A stretch of 64,000 nt of DNA, from assembly GCF_012034205.1 (NCBI RefSeq), contig NZ_JAATEM010000015.1, positions 62,001 to 126,000 on the forward strand, read 5' to 3'. The translations under genes were made by a program, and so were the position numbers. The notes beneath the pieces were generated by a model. It saw nothing but the letters and a program-made list of their open reading frames with translations, did no database searches and had not been told where the DNA came from. This document shows positions 45,085 to 53,301 of the stretch, in pieces; the first letter of the stretch is position 1, and every line of letters starts with the position of its first letter. Source of the DNA: Streptomyces composti (GTDB lineage: Bacteria > Actinomycetota > Actinomycetes > Streptomycetales > Streptomycetaceae).

Positions 45085-45765
45085 CTAACGGCGCAACGCC
45101 TCCGGTTTCCCGGTCTCCACGGGCTGTGTGGAGTCCAGATGTGCCCAGACGATCAGACGGTGGCTGTGCCCCCACTCCGGTTCACAGGTCGTCAGCGTCA
45201 GATAGCGGCCCGGACGCGTATACCCGGAAGTACGTGGCACAGGGTCGATCACCTCGATGTCGGTGGGCACAGTTTTGTACGGGCCCTTGTCGATGCGGTA
45301 CGTGAACCAGGTCGCCCCGTCGGTCACCACCACCGCGTCGCCGCATCTGAGCCGGGGGAAGTCCTTGAAGGGGTCGCCGTGGGTGCGGCGGTGGCCCGCC
45401 ACGGCGACGTTGCCTCGCTCGCCGAGGCGCGCGGTGTGCGGGTAGTGGCCGAGGCCCTTCCTGAGGGTGTCGGGGTCCGTCCCCTCCAGCACGGGCTTGT
45501 TCCACGTGAAACCGAAGCGCGGGATGTACATGATCGCGAAAGGCCGGCCGGCGGCATAGGGCCTCTGCTTGCGGGGGCCGAGGGGCGATCCGGGCAGGGG
45601 CTGGGCACGCTCCCGCTGCCACTGCGCGCGCAGGCGTTCGATCTGCTCGTCCATGACGCTGTCGGCGCGCACCCCGGTCCAGAACAGCACGTAGACCACG
45701 AAGAGCACGATCACGGTGCCGACGGTGATGCACAGCTCGCTGACGGTCCTGACGATCACGCGCAC
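45085..45765 (-). CDS. class E sortase, third copy
   Basis: The 226-residue sortase has one N-terminal helix (ITVGTVIVLFVVYVLFWTGV), His in VAGHRRTHG, and Cys in TLTTCEPEWGHSHR with the catalytic Arg. It differs from the other two in having TTCEP instead of TTCTP and HSHR instead of SKYR, suggesting a different substrate. GTG 45765 starts only 20 bases after the DUF881 gene, so they share a transcript. Confidence 0.9.
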   Translation of the reverse strand: MRVIVRTVSELCITVGTVIVLFVVYVLFWTGVRADSVMDEQIERLRAQWQRERAQPLPGSPLGPRKQRPYAAGRPFAIMYIPRFGFTWNKPVLEGTDPDTLRKGLGHYPHTARLGERGNVAVAGHRRTHGDPFKDFPRLRCGDAVVVTDGATWFTYRIDKGPYKTVPTDIEVIDPVPRTSGYTRPGRYLTLTTCEPEWGHSHRLIVWAHLDSTQPVETGKPEALRR

Positions 45766-45787
45766 CGGCGGCTCCCCGCCTCGCTGG

Positions 45788-46567
45788 CTACTCCACAGGC
45801 TTGGCGTAGTGCAGATCCACTGTGCCCGAGTAGCCGGGCAGAGTCACCGTCCCGTTGTCCTCGACTTTCCAGCCGAGCCCGTACACGTTGACGTAGACCA
45901 TGTAGTTCTGGATCGCCGGGGACGCCGCCAGGGCCTTCTTCAGCCGCTCCGGGTCACCGACCGCCGTGATCTTGTAGGGCGGGGAGTAGACCCGGCCCTG
46001 GAGGATCAGCGTGTTGCCGACGCAGCGCACCGCGCTGGTGGAGATCAGCCGCTGGTCCATGACCTTGATGCCCTGGGCGCCGCCCTGCCACAGCGCGTTC
46101 ACCACGGCCTGCAGGTCCTGCTGGTGGATCACCAGGTAGTCGGGCTGCGGCTCGGGATAGCCGGGCAGCTTGGCGGTGGCGTCCGGCGGGGCGTCGTTGA
46201 GCGTGACGGTGATCGCCTCGCCGGTCAGCTTCCGGGTGCCGGCACGCTTCTCCAGCTCGGCGAGCCTCTTCTGCTCCTGTTCGGTGCTGCCGTCGTCCCG
46301 CTCGGCCAGTGCCTCTATCTCCCGGCGCAGCGCTCCGTTGGACTCGTCCAGCCTGCCGTTCTCCCGGCTCCGCTCATGGATGAGGTCGGAGAGCTTCAGC
46401 AGGGAGGCGTCGGTGCGGATGTCCGTGCCCTTGGCCGTGTTGAAGCTGGTGAAGAAGATGAGCCCGGCGAGGGCGAAGACGCCCACGGTGAGGATGCGCA
46501 CGGGCCGGAAACGGCGCCTGCGGGCAGGGCTGGATTCCGTCCCCGGGGAGTCGGCAGAATTGCTCAA
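45788..46567 (-). CDS. DUF881 membrane protein
   Basis: The 259-residue protein has a short basic cytoplasmic N-terminus, one membrane helix ([18 protein letters not shown]), a coiled coil (about 65-110, with Glu/Arg heptads) and an extracytoplasmic DUF881 domain ([12 protein letters not shown] ... [20 protein letters not shown] ... [13 protein letters not shown]). DUF881 proteins occur next to crgA and divisome genes in actinomycetes, and a role at the division septum is suspected but unproven. Confidence 0.88.
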   Translation of the reverse strand: MSNSADSPGTESSPARRRRFRPVRILTVGVFALAGLIFFTSFNTAKGTDIRTDASLLKLSDLIHERSRENGRLDESNGALRREIEALAERDDGSTEQEQKRLAELEKRAGTRKLTGEAITVTLNDAPPDATAKLPGYPEPQPDYLVIHQQDLQAVVNALWQGGAQGIKVMDQRLISTSAVRCVGNTLILQGRVYSPPYKITAVGDPERLKKALAASPAIQNYMVYVNVYGLGWKVEDNGTVTLPGYSGTVDLHYAKPVE

Positions 46568-46706
46568 CGTACCCTTATCTCCTTCGGCGCCACGGAAGCA
46601 CTACGCTAACGGACGCCTGGGGGAGCGCTTAAGTCCCCTTGTACGCTGCCCCGAGCCCGATCAGAACCCTGCGCGGCCACGCAGCGCATCGACAGGAGAG
46701 ACCCTC

Positions 46707-46961
46707 GTGCCGAAGTCACGTATCCGCAAGAAGGCCGACTACACGCCGCCCCCGGCGAAGCAGACGACTTCGATCAACCTGACCAACAGCGCCTGGGTCG
46801 CGCCGGTGATGCTCGCCCTGTTCCTCATCGGCCTGGCCTGGATCGTCGTCTTCTACGTCACCGACGGCTCGCTGCCCATCGATGCTCTGGGCAACTGGAA
46901 CATCGTGGTGGGCTTCGGTTTCATCGCCGCCGGATTCGCCGTCTCCACGCAGTGGAAGTAG
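46707..46961 (+). CDS. crgA: CrgA, cell-division inhibitor/regulator
   Basis: The 84-residue protein begins [16 protein letters not shown] and has two membrane helices ([20 protein letters not shown] and [16 protein letters not shown]), exactly the CrgA layout. In Streptomyces CrgA coordinates growth and septation by affecting FtsZ-ring formation; in mycobacteria it recruits PBPs to the septum. The GTG at 46707 follows GGAGAG and gives the normal family length. Confidence 0.95.
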   Translation: MPKSRIRKKADYTPPPAKQTTSINLTNSAWVAPVMLALFLIGLAWIVVFYVTDGSLPIDALGNWNIVVGFGFIAAGFAVSTQWK

Positions 46962-46997
46962 GCCCGGGCCCAGCTCTGCCCAGGGCTGTTCACTGAG

Positions 46998-47197
46998 TTA
47001 TCCACAGGCTTTGTCCACATGGGGAAAAGAAAGACGATCTGTGGATAACTCGCGGGAGGTTGACGCCGGTATGACCGGCCGCCGGGTATCCGAAGACCTG
47101 TTCGCCCCCTGTCTGACCTGCGAAAACACGGGTCGGTGACAGGGGGCACAGATGTTCCCGCACCCTGTGCACAAGATCCGCCACGCGCTGTGGACAA
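46998..47197. promoter_or_regulatory. cluster of DnaA-box-like 9-mers
   Basis: TTATCCACA (46998-47006), TTGTCCACA (47011-47019), TGTGGATAA (47040-47048, opposite strand) and TGTGGACAA (47189-47197, opposite strand) lie between crgA and the rhomboid gene. TTGTCCACA is the preferred Streptomyces DnaA box. oriC is expected between dnaA and dnaN beyond the right end of this window, so this is a secondary cluster. Confidence 0.6.
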
Positions 47198-47204
47198 AGG
47201 CCGC

Positions 47205-48092
47205 TCAGGTGAGCTGGGCCGTCCTCAGGAGTACCAGGACAGCGATCGCGGCGAGCACCAGGGCACAGGTGCCGTACTGGACCAGCGAGCGCTTCTCACG
47301 CGGGGCGTGCACCATCGCGTAGCCCACCACCAGGCCGGCCACCAGACCCCCGATGTGGGCCTGCCAGGAGATGTTGGACCAGGTGAAGGTGAGGATCAGG
47401 TTGATCACCAGCAGGGCGATGATCGGCCGCATGTCCTGGTTGAGCCGCCGCATCAGGACCGCGGTGGCGCCGAACAGGCCGAAGACCGCCCCGGACGCGC
47501 CGAGCGTCGCCGTGGTGGGCGCGCCCAGCAGATAGGCGAGGGTGCTGCCGGCGAGACCGGAGATGAGGAAGAGCGCCAGATAGCGGGCCCGGCCCAGCAT
47601 GGCCTCCAGCGGACCGCCGAGCCACCACAGGCTGAGCATGTTGAAGCCCACGTGCCAGATCTGCTCATGGGTGAACACCGAGGTCAGCAGGCGGTACCAC
47701 TCGCCGTCCGCGACCCCCTCCATGGGGAGGAACGGCTCCGGGGGCCAGCGGCCGATCAGCACCAGATCGTTCAGCAGCGGAGTGCTGATCTGGACCGCGA
47801 TGAACACGGCCAGGTTGATGCCGATCAAGATCTTGGTGATCAGGTGGGGGTCGGCCGCGATCGTGCCCCCGGCCAGGTTGCGGGGCATCGAGGCGGAGGG
47901 AGCGTGCCCGGTGCCGGACCCGGTGCGGACGCAGTCCGGGCACTGGAAGCCCACCGAGGCGTCGACCATGCACTCCGGGCAGATCGGCCGCTCACAGCGA
48001 GTGCAGCGGACACCGGTCTCGCGGTCCGGGTGCCGATAGCAGTGAGGGACGCTGTGGGCGTCCTGCTGGCTGCCGGCAGCCTGGTCGTCCAT
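47205..48092 (-). CDS. rhomboid-family intramembrane serine protease with zinc-finger N-terminus
   Basis: The 295-residue protein has an N-terminal B-box-like zinc motif (HCYRHPDRETGVRCTRCERP, ICPECMVDASVGFQCPDC), then six to seven membrane helices. The rhomboid core shows HEQIWHVGFNMLSLWWLGG, the catalytic Ser in LGASGAVFGLFGA and the catalytic His in AHIGGLVAGLVVG. Rhomboids cleave within or near the membrane helices of their substrates, which are unknown here. ATG 48092 follows GAGGGG. Confidence 0.93.
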   Translation of the reverse strand: MDDQAAGSQQDAHSVPHCYRHPDRETGVRCTRCERPICPECMVDASVGFQCPDCVRTGSGTGHAPSASMPRNLAGGTIAADPHLITKILIGINLAVFIAVQISTPLLNDLVLIGRWPPEPFLPMEGVADGEWYRLLTSVFTHEQIWHVGFNMLSLWWLGGPLEAMLGRARYLALFLISGLAGSTLAYLLGAPTTATLGASGAVFGLFGATAVLMRRLNQDMRPIIALLVINLILTFTWSNISWQAHIGGLVAGLVVGYAMVHAPREKRSLVQYGTCALVLAAIAVLVLLRTAQLT

Positions 48093-48121
48093 GACATCCC
48101 CTCGGTGGTGTGGAAAAGCCC

Positions 48122-48153
48122 CGCCCCGCCCATCCTTACGGATGAGCGGGGCG
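48122..48153. terminator. hairpin between rhomboid and cyclophilin genes
   Basis: CGCCCCGCCCATCC and GGATGAGCGGGGCG pair with one mismatch around TTAC, 44 bases downstream of the cyclophilin stop on the minus strand. Confidence 0.75.
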
Positions 48154-48196
48154 ATTGGTTCCCTCCGGGAGGCTTTCACCCCCGGAACGCCGGATC

Positions 48197-48724
48197 TCAG
48201 CCCTCGGTGATCTCGATCGTCTCGATCACGACGTCGTCGAGCGGACGGTCGGTGCGCGGGTTGGTCCGGGTGGAGGCGATGCTGTCGACGACCTTCTGGC
48301 CTGCGGCGTCGGTGACCTCGCCGAAGATGGTGTGCTTGCGGTTCAGCCAGGCCGTGGGGGCCACGGTGATGAAGAACTGCGAGCCGTTGGTGCCCGGACC
48401 GGCGTTGGCCATGGCCAGCAGGTAGGGCTTGTCGAAGCTCAGGTCCGGGTGGAACTCGTCCTCGAACTGGTAACCGGGGCCACCGGTGCCGTTGCCGAGC
48501 GGGTCACCGCCCTGGATCATGAAGCCGCTGATCACCCGGTGGAAGACCGTACCGTCGTAGAGCTTGTCCGTGGTCCTGGCACCGGTCTTCGGGTCGGTCC
48601 ACTCCCGCTCGCCCCTGGCGAGCTCGACGAAGTTCTTGACCGTCTTGGGCGCGTGGTCCGGGAAGAGCCGGACCTTGATGTCGCCGTGGTTGGTCTTGAG
48701 GGTGGCGTAGAGCTGCTCAGCCAC
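48197..48724 (-). CDS. cyclophilin-type peptidyl-prolyl isomerase
   Basis: The 175-residue cytosolic cyclophilin has the signature [20 protein letters not shown] and [20 protein letters not shown], including the catalytic Arg and Phe residues. It speeds proline isomerisation in protein folding. There is no signal peptide. GTG 48724 follows GGAAGG; longer frames add a non-conserved Arg/Gly-rich leader. Confidence 0.94.
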   Translation of the reverse strand: MAEQLYATLKTNHGDIKVRLFPDHAPKTVKNFVELARGEREWTDPKTGARTTDKLYDGTVFHRVISGFMIQGGDPLGNGTGGPGYQFEDEFHPDLSFDKPYLLAMANAGPGTNGSQFFITVAPTAWLNRKHTIFGEVTDAAGQKVVDSIASTRTNPRTDRPLDDVVIETIEITEG

Positions 48725-49071
48725 GATGTGCCTTCCGTTGTCTTTCCGTGACACCCCGATCCTCGCACGGACGGGACGCCTCGTCGCCCGACGTCCCGGG
48801 AGAGCGGGCAACCGGGCCGAACGGGTTGCGGAAATCCGCACCAGTCGCTCCGTAGCAGGAGCGCACGGCGGCGATCCGTGGCATTGTCGGCGACAAGCTC
48901 CTGTTGCCCCATTCACTCCCTATCGCACTCCATATCGCGCCTGATCGCACTTGATCACGTTCGACCGGCACCCGTATGCCCGTCCGCGCATGCCCCGCGG
49001 CCGTCCCGCAGGCATGATCCGTAAAAGGGTGGAAAGTCGAAATACCGTACGCCACCGAGGAGGAGGAACCC
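48725..49071. other. divergent promoter region, no gene seen
   Basis: No supported gene lies between the cyclophilin and DUF5324 genes. Reading frames here are shadows. The central part has GATCGCACTTGATCACG-type half repeats and is likely to hold both promoters. Confidence 0.5.
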
Positions 49072-49773
49072 GTGACCCGCATCGACAGCGTGCGCGCCGC
49101 GACCGGTTCGGCGAAGGACAGCGTGCTGCACGCCGCGGAAGTGGTGGCGCCCTACGCCGACACGGCCAAGGTCAGGGCCGCGCACTACGCACACGAGGCA
49201 CGCGTACGGCTCGCGCCCAAGGTGACGCAGGCCGCAGGGCAGGCCCGCGCACAGTACGGAGCACATGTCCAGCCGTATCTGGAGCAGGCCCGGACACATG
49301 TGCCGCCCAAGGTCGACCTGGCAGCCCAGGAAGCCGCCCTGAGGACGCGCAAGGCCGCGCGTCAGGCGGCGGAGCTCTCCAAGCCCAAGATCGAACAGGC
49401 GAGGGCCGCCGCAGGACCGGCCAAGGACGAGGCTGCGGCGCGCAGTGCTGCGGTGCTGGCCGCTCTCCGCGGCCAGGTCTCGGCCAAGCAGATCAACAAG
49501 CTCGTCCGCAAGCAGCAGCGGCGCGCCAAGGCCGGTAAGGCCGCCAGGGTGCTGCTGGTGCTGGGCGCCGTGGCGGGCGGAGCTTTCGCCGCCTGGAAGT
49601 GGTGGGACAAGCAGGCCAACCCCGACTGGCTGGTGGAGCCGCCGGCTCCGACGGACGTCCCGGAGGGCAGCACGCTCACCGCGGTGGACGGCAGCGGCCA
49701 GTCCACCCTTGACCCCGAGGTCCAGGCCAAGGAGGCCGAGGAGGAGGCCGCCAAGCGCGACGACCAGCCGTGA
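49072..49773 (+). CDS. DUF5324 membrane-associated Ala-rich protein
   Basis: The 233-residue protein is dominated by long Ala/Lys/Glu helices (about 1-150, with AAEVVAPYADTAKVRAAHYA and repeated VPPKV-like turns) that resemble apolipoprotein-type amphipathic coils. One membrane helix follows (VLLVLGAVAGGAFAAWKWW) and a short acidic tail. Streptomyces homologues are annotated DUF5324 without known function. GTG 49072 follows GGAGGAGG. Confidence 0.88.
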   Translation: MTRIDSVRAATGSAKDSVLHAAEVVAPYADTAKVRAAHYAHEARVRLAPKVTQAAGQARAQYGAHVQPYLEQARTHVPPKVDLAAQEAALRTRKAARQAAELSKPKIEQARAAAGPAKDEAAARSAAVLAALRGQVSAKQINKLVRKQQRRAKAGKAARVLLVLGAVAGGAFAAWKWWDKQANPDWLVEPPAPTDVPEGSTLTAVDGSGQSTLDPEVQAKEAEEEAAKRDDQP

Positions 49774-49793
49774 CGAAGAAGCACGGACTGGCC

Positions 49794-49845
49794 AACGGCT
49801 CGGCGGGCAGGAAGAGTTGACGCTCTTGCTGCCCGCCGAGCCGTT
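49794..49845. terminator. long hairpin terminator after DUF5324 gene
   Basis: AACGGCTCGGCGGGCAG and CTGCCCGCCGAGCCGTT are perfectly complementary, with a further partly paired GAAGAG/CTCTTG inside. It lies 20 bases after the stop. Its right end overlaps the parS-like palindrome. Confidence 0.8.
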
Positions 49846-49856
49846 TCACGTGAAAC
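49843..49856. other. parS site (ParB-binding palindrome)
   Basis: GTTTCACGTGAAAC is a perfect 14-bp palindrome identical to the core of the conserved bacterial parS site. Streptomyces carries many such sites around the origin, where ParB assembles for chromosome segregation during sporulation. It is the only perfect copy I found in the window. Confidence 0.9.
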
Positions 49857-49928
49857 ATCCCCAGCGGCCACCGCGCCGACGACAAAACCCCTCTCACTAC
49901 GTTTCCGCAGGTGGGAGGGGTTTGTTTG

Positions 49929-50001
49929 TGGAGCCTAGGGGAGTCGAACCCCTGACATCTGCCATGCAAAGACAGCGCTCTACCAACTGAGCTAAGGCCC
50001 C
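49929..50001 (-). tRNA. tRNA-Ala (TGC)
   Basis: The minus strand gives acceptor GGGGCCT paired with AGGCTCC, D-arm GCTCAGTTGGTAGAGC, anticodon loop with TTTGCAT (anticodon TGC) and T-arm AGGGGTTCGACTCCCCT. CCA is not encoded. Confidence 0.95.
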
Positions 50002-50182
50002 GGAAGCAAAGCGTCCACCTGTGGGAATCCCTTCCCGGTGGGCGCCGGAGACCAGAGTACCGGGTCACCCCCGGGATCCCGCAAAAAGATTGGGGTCCCC
50101 GTGACCAACCACTCTCCGTAAGATGCTCGGCGTGGTTCGCTACAGCGAACCGCAGTTCTAGGGGAAGCGATGGGGAGACGCC

Positions 50183-50731
50183 ATGGACGCTGCACAGCAG
50201 GAAGCCACCGCAAGAGCGCGGGAACTGCAGCGGAGCTGGTACGGGGAGCCGCTGGGGACGCTCTTCCGCCGGCTGATAGACGATCTCGGGCTCAACCAGG
50301 CTCGTCTCGCGGGGGTTCTGGGACTGTCGGCGCCGATGCTGTCGCAGCTGATGAGCGGCCAGCGGGCGAAGATCGGTAATCCGGCCGTGGTCCAGCGGGT
50401 GCAGCTGCTGCAGGACCTGGCCCGTCAGGTCGTGGACGGCAGCGTCAGCGCCGCCGAGGCGACCGAGCGCATGGAGGAGATCAAGAAGTCTCAGGGGGGT
50501 TCGGTCCTCACCAACACCACGCAGACGACGAACAGTTCGGGGGCGCCGACGGTCAAGCGGGTGGTCCGCGAGATCCAGTCCCTGCTGCGTTCGGTGGCCG
50601 CCGCCAGCGAGATCCTCGAGGCCGCGGACGCCCTCGCCCCCACGCATCCCGAGCTGGCGGAGTTCCTCCGCGTCTACGGGGCGGGCCGCACCTCCGACGC
50701 GGTGGCGCACTACCAGTCCCACCAGAGCTGA
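50183..50731 (+). CDS. helix-turn-helix DNA-binding protein
   Basis: The 182-residue protein has an XRE-like HTH at about 36-65 (LNQARLAGVLGLSAPMLSQL, MSGQRAKIGNP) flanked by helices, then a Thr/Ser-rich linker (NTTQTTNSSGAP) and a C-terminal helical domain. It has the look of a conserved Streptomyces regulator of unknown target. The nearby kinase (50924) on the same strand may be functionally linked. There is an in-frame GTG-free start; ATG 50183 is preceded by GGGGAGACGCC. Confidence 0.85.
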   Translation: MDAAQQEATARARELQRSWYGEPLGTLFRRLIDDLGLNQARLAGVLGLSAPMLSQLMSGQRAKIGNPAVVQRVQLLQDLARQVVDGSVSAAEATERMEEIKKSQGGSVLTNTTQTTNSSGAPTVKRVVREIQSLLRSVAAASEILEAADALAPTHPELAEFLRVYGAGRTSDAVAHYQSHQS

Positions 50732-50923
50732 CCGTCCGCCCGGCCGCCGCAGCGGGTACGGCAGCCGCCGGGCACCGGGGACCCACGAGCCGGGGACCCG
50801 CGAACTGGGGGGCCGAGCACATGCGCGGATCGAGCGAGGGGCGGGGGAGTCGTACCGCCCGCCGAGGGGCAGGCAGAGGGGGAGTCACGGGGGCCATCGC
50901 TGGGGGAGGAGCGACGTTCAGCC

Positions 50924-53119
50924 ATGGGTGAGGTGTTCGCCGGCCGGTACGAGCTGGTCGACCCGATCGGCCGCGGAGGCGTCGGTGCCGTCTGGCGCGC
51001 CTGGGACCACCGCCGGCGGCGCTATGTGGCCGCCAAGGTCCTTCTCCAGAGCGACGCGCACTCGCTGCTCCGGTTCGTGCGCGAACAGGCCCTGCGCATC
51101 GACCATCCCCATGTCCTCGCGCCGACCAGCTGGGCCGCCGACGACGACAAGGTGCTCTTCACCATGGACCTCGTCGCCGGCGGCTCGCTGGTCCACCTGG
51201 TGAACGACTACGGGCCGCTGCCGCCCGCCTATGTCTGCACGCTGCTCGACCAGCTGCTGTCCGGGCTGGCCGCGGTGCACGCGGAGGGCGTGGTGCACCG
51301 TGACATCAAGCCCGCCAATGTGCTCATGGAGGCGACGGGCACGGCCCGGCCACGGCTGCGCCTGTCCGACTTCGGCATCGCCATGCGGCTGGGCGAGCCC
51401 CGGCTGACCGAGACCAACCTGGTCGTCGGCACGCCCGGCTACATCGCCCCCGAGCAGATGATGGGCTCGGAGCCGGACTTCCCCGCCGACCTGTTCGCCG
51501 TGGGCCTGGTCGCGCTGTATCTGCTGGAGGGCGCCAAGCCGGACGCCAAGGCGCTGGTCCAGTACTTCACCGAGCACGGGACGCCCGGGGCGCCCCAGGG
51601 CGTCCCGGAACCGCTGTGGCAGGTGGTGTCGACCCTGCTGCAGCCGGATCCGGCGGCGCGCTTCCGTACCGCCACCGGGGCGCGCAAGGCACTCGCCGCG
51701 GCCGCGGAACTCCTCCCGGAGCCCGGCCCCGACGACGAGCAGATCGAGATCTTCGACCAACTCGGGCCGCTGCCACCGGGGTTCGCGGAGAACGGCCCGG
51801 TGAGGCGGGCCTCCGGCGTGACGAGTCCGGATGCCGTCCGTCCCCCGGCCGGCAGGGAGGACGCGGGCGCCCCCGGGACTCCGCCGTCCCGGTCCGCGGA
51901 GGCCTGGCGGTACGCAGCGGGGGGTGCGGCCGGAGGCACTGATTCTGCGGGGGCCGCAAGGGAGAACACCGGTGATGTGCCGGGCGACGGGGTGCCTGGC
52001 CACCTGGCGGAGGCCGCAGCACCCGGCCGTCTGCCGGAGCCGGCAGAGGAAGGAAGGGGCCACGCAGGAGGCGGGAGCGGGGCCGGCCCGGCCGGAATGT
52101 CCGGGGACGGCAGCAACCCCGTTGGCGGGGGCGAGGTCTCCGGCAGCGGGGCCGCATCCGCCGGCCCCACCGAAGGCGGGCCCGGGCTCACGGACGAAAC
52201 CGGTTCCACGAGCCGGCGCTCCTCCACGGACGGCGCCGCAGACGACCCCGGCCGCACCGGCGGACCCGGGTCCACCGGCGGACCCGGGTCCACCGGCGGA
52301 CCCGGTCCGGCGGATGGGCCCGACTCCGCGGCCAGGCCTGGTGACCCAGACGGTCCCGGTCATGGAGGCAGGCCCGGTGACGCAGACGGGTCCAGCCGGA
52401 CAAGCAGCCCCGGCTCCACAGGCGGCCCCGCTGCTGCGGGCGGGCGGCCGGTCCCGTCCGGCAGCGGTGCCGCCACAGGTCACATCACGGGCACGAGTGC
52501 CGGAACCGGGCCAGGGGCAGACCATCCCGCTACCGGCTCCTCCGCACCCGCCGCCGACCCGCGGCAGCACACCGCTCCTCCCGCCGCCGCACGGCCCGGA
52601 CTCACGCCCCCGGCCGGCAGCCCACGCCATGCGCCGGCACCCGAGCAGCCGCCCGGCGCCGCTCGGTCCTCCGCCCCGGAGCAACCGGCCGGCATGTCGG
52701 ACACCGGCAGCTTCCACCTGCCTCCGCCACCGGTTACGGGCAGCTCCCCCGCCACACCGCACGCGCCGGCCGCCCCCGGTACGCCCCCGCCGGACCAGGC
52801 CCTTCACCACCGCGCACACCACCCGCAAGCCCCTGCCGCGCCCGTCTCCCCCAACGACCCCACTCAACCGCTGCGCTCCCCCCAGTCGCATCCACCGGCG
52901 TATCCCGCCCCGGCCTGGCACCAGCCCGCCGAGCCCTTCACTGCTGAATACACCGCCCAGGTCGCGCAGGTTCCCACTCCGCACGCGGCGATGTCACAGC
53001 CCGGCCCGACCACCGCCCGGCGCCGCCGCCCGGGCCCTCCGGCCAAGGTGGCCGTGCCCCTCCTGCTGCTCGCCCTTGCCTGCTACGCCGTGGGTTTCTG
53101 GGCCCTCACCCAGATCTGA
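50924..53119 (+). CDS. Ser/Thr protein kinase with long low-complexity linker
   Basis: The 731-residue protein has a kinase domain in residues ~8-270: GRGGVGAVWRAWD, VAAKVLL, VVHRDIKPANVLM, LSDFGIAMRL and GTPGYIAPEQMMG are all present. About 400 residues of Gly/Pro/Ser/Ala sequence follow, including GPGSTG repeats near 52257-52310, and one C-terminal membrane helix (VAVPLLLLALACYAVGFWAL). No PASTA or other sensor domain lies outside the membrane, since the helix ends the protein. It differs from PknB and probably responds to internal signals. Confidence 0.9.
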   Translation: MGEVFAGRYELVDPIGRGGVGAVWRAWDHRRRRYVAAKVLLQSDAHSLLRFVREQALRIDHPHVLAPTSWAADDDKVLFTMDLVAGGSLVHLVNDYGPLPPAYVCTLLDQLLSGLAAVHAEGVVHRDIKPANVLMEATGTARPRLRLSDFGIAMRLGEPRLTETNLVVGTPGYIAPEQMMGSEPDFPADLFAVGLVALYLLEGAKPDAKALVQYFTEHGTPGAPQGVPEPLWQVVSTLLQPDPAARFRTATGARKALAAAAELLPEPGPDDEQIEIFDQLGPLPPGFAENGPVRRASGVTSPDAVRPPAGREDAGAPGTPPSRSAEAWRYAAGGAAGGTDSAGAARENTGDVPGDGVPGHLAEAAAPGRLPEPAEEGRGHAGGGSGAGPAGMSGDGSNPVGGGEVSGSGAASAGPTEGGPGLTDETGSTSRRSSTDGAADDPGRTGGPGSTGGPGSTGGPGPADGPDSAARPGDPDGPGHGGRPGDADGSSRTSSPGSTGGPAAAGGRPVPSGSGAATGHITGTSAGTGPGADHPATGSSAPAADPRQHTAPPAAARPGLTPPAGSPRHAPAPEQPPGAARSSAPEQPAGMSDTGSFHLPPPPVTGSSPATPHAPAAPGTPPPDQALHHRAHHPQAPAAPVSPNDPTQPLRSPQSHPPAYPAPAWHQPAEPFTAEYTAQVAQVPTPHAAMSQPGPTTARRRRPGPPAKVAVPLLLLALACYAVGFWALTQI

Positions 53120-53146
53120 CCGCGTCGGATCCGACCGCACCCAGCG

Positions 53147-53170
53147 CTGATCAGTCCCGGGACTGATCAG
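53147..53170. terminator. 24-bp perfect palindrome after kinase gene
   Basis: CTGATCAGTCCC is followed at once by its complement GGGACTGATCAG. A further GATCAGTCCC (about 53183) and a flanking direct repeat CCGACCGCACCCAG (before and after) surround it. It lies 28 bases after the stop and may be a terminator. Confidence 0.6.
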
Positions 53171-53301
53171 TCCCTCGGCCCCGATCAGTCCCGGACCCGA
53201 CCGCACCCAGAACCGCCCCCCTCAGACGCGGCGGCGATCCCCGACCCGACCACACCCGCATCCGACCGCCCGCCCGGGGCGTCTCCCGCAGCGCCCGCCC
53301 G

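Noticed and set aside
46998..47197. DnaA-box cluster as the replication origin itself
   Set aside because: In Streptomyces oriC lies between dnaA and dnaN, beyond recF here; only four boxes are present and no AT-rich unwinding region is seen.
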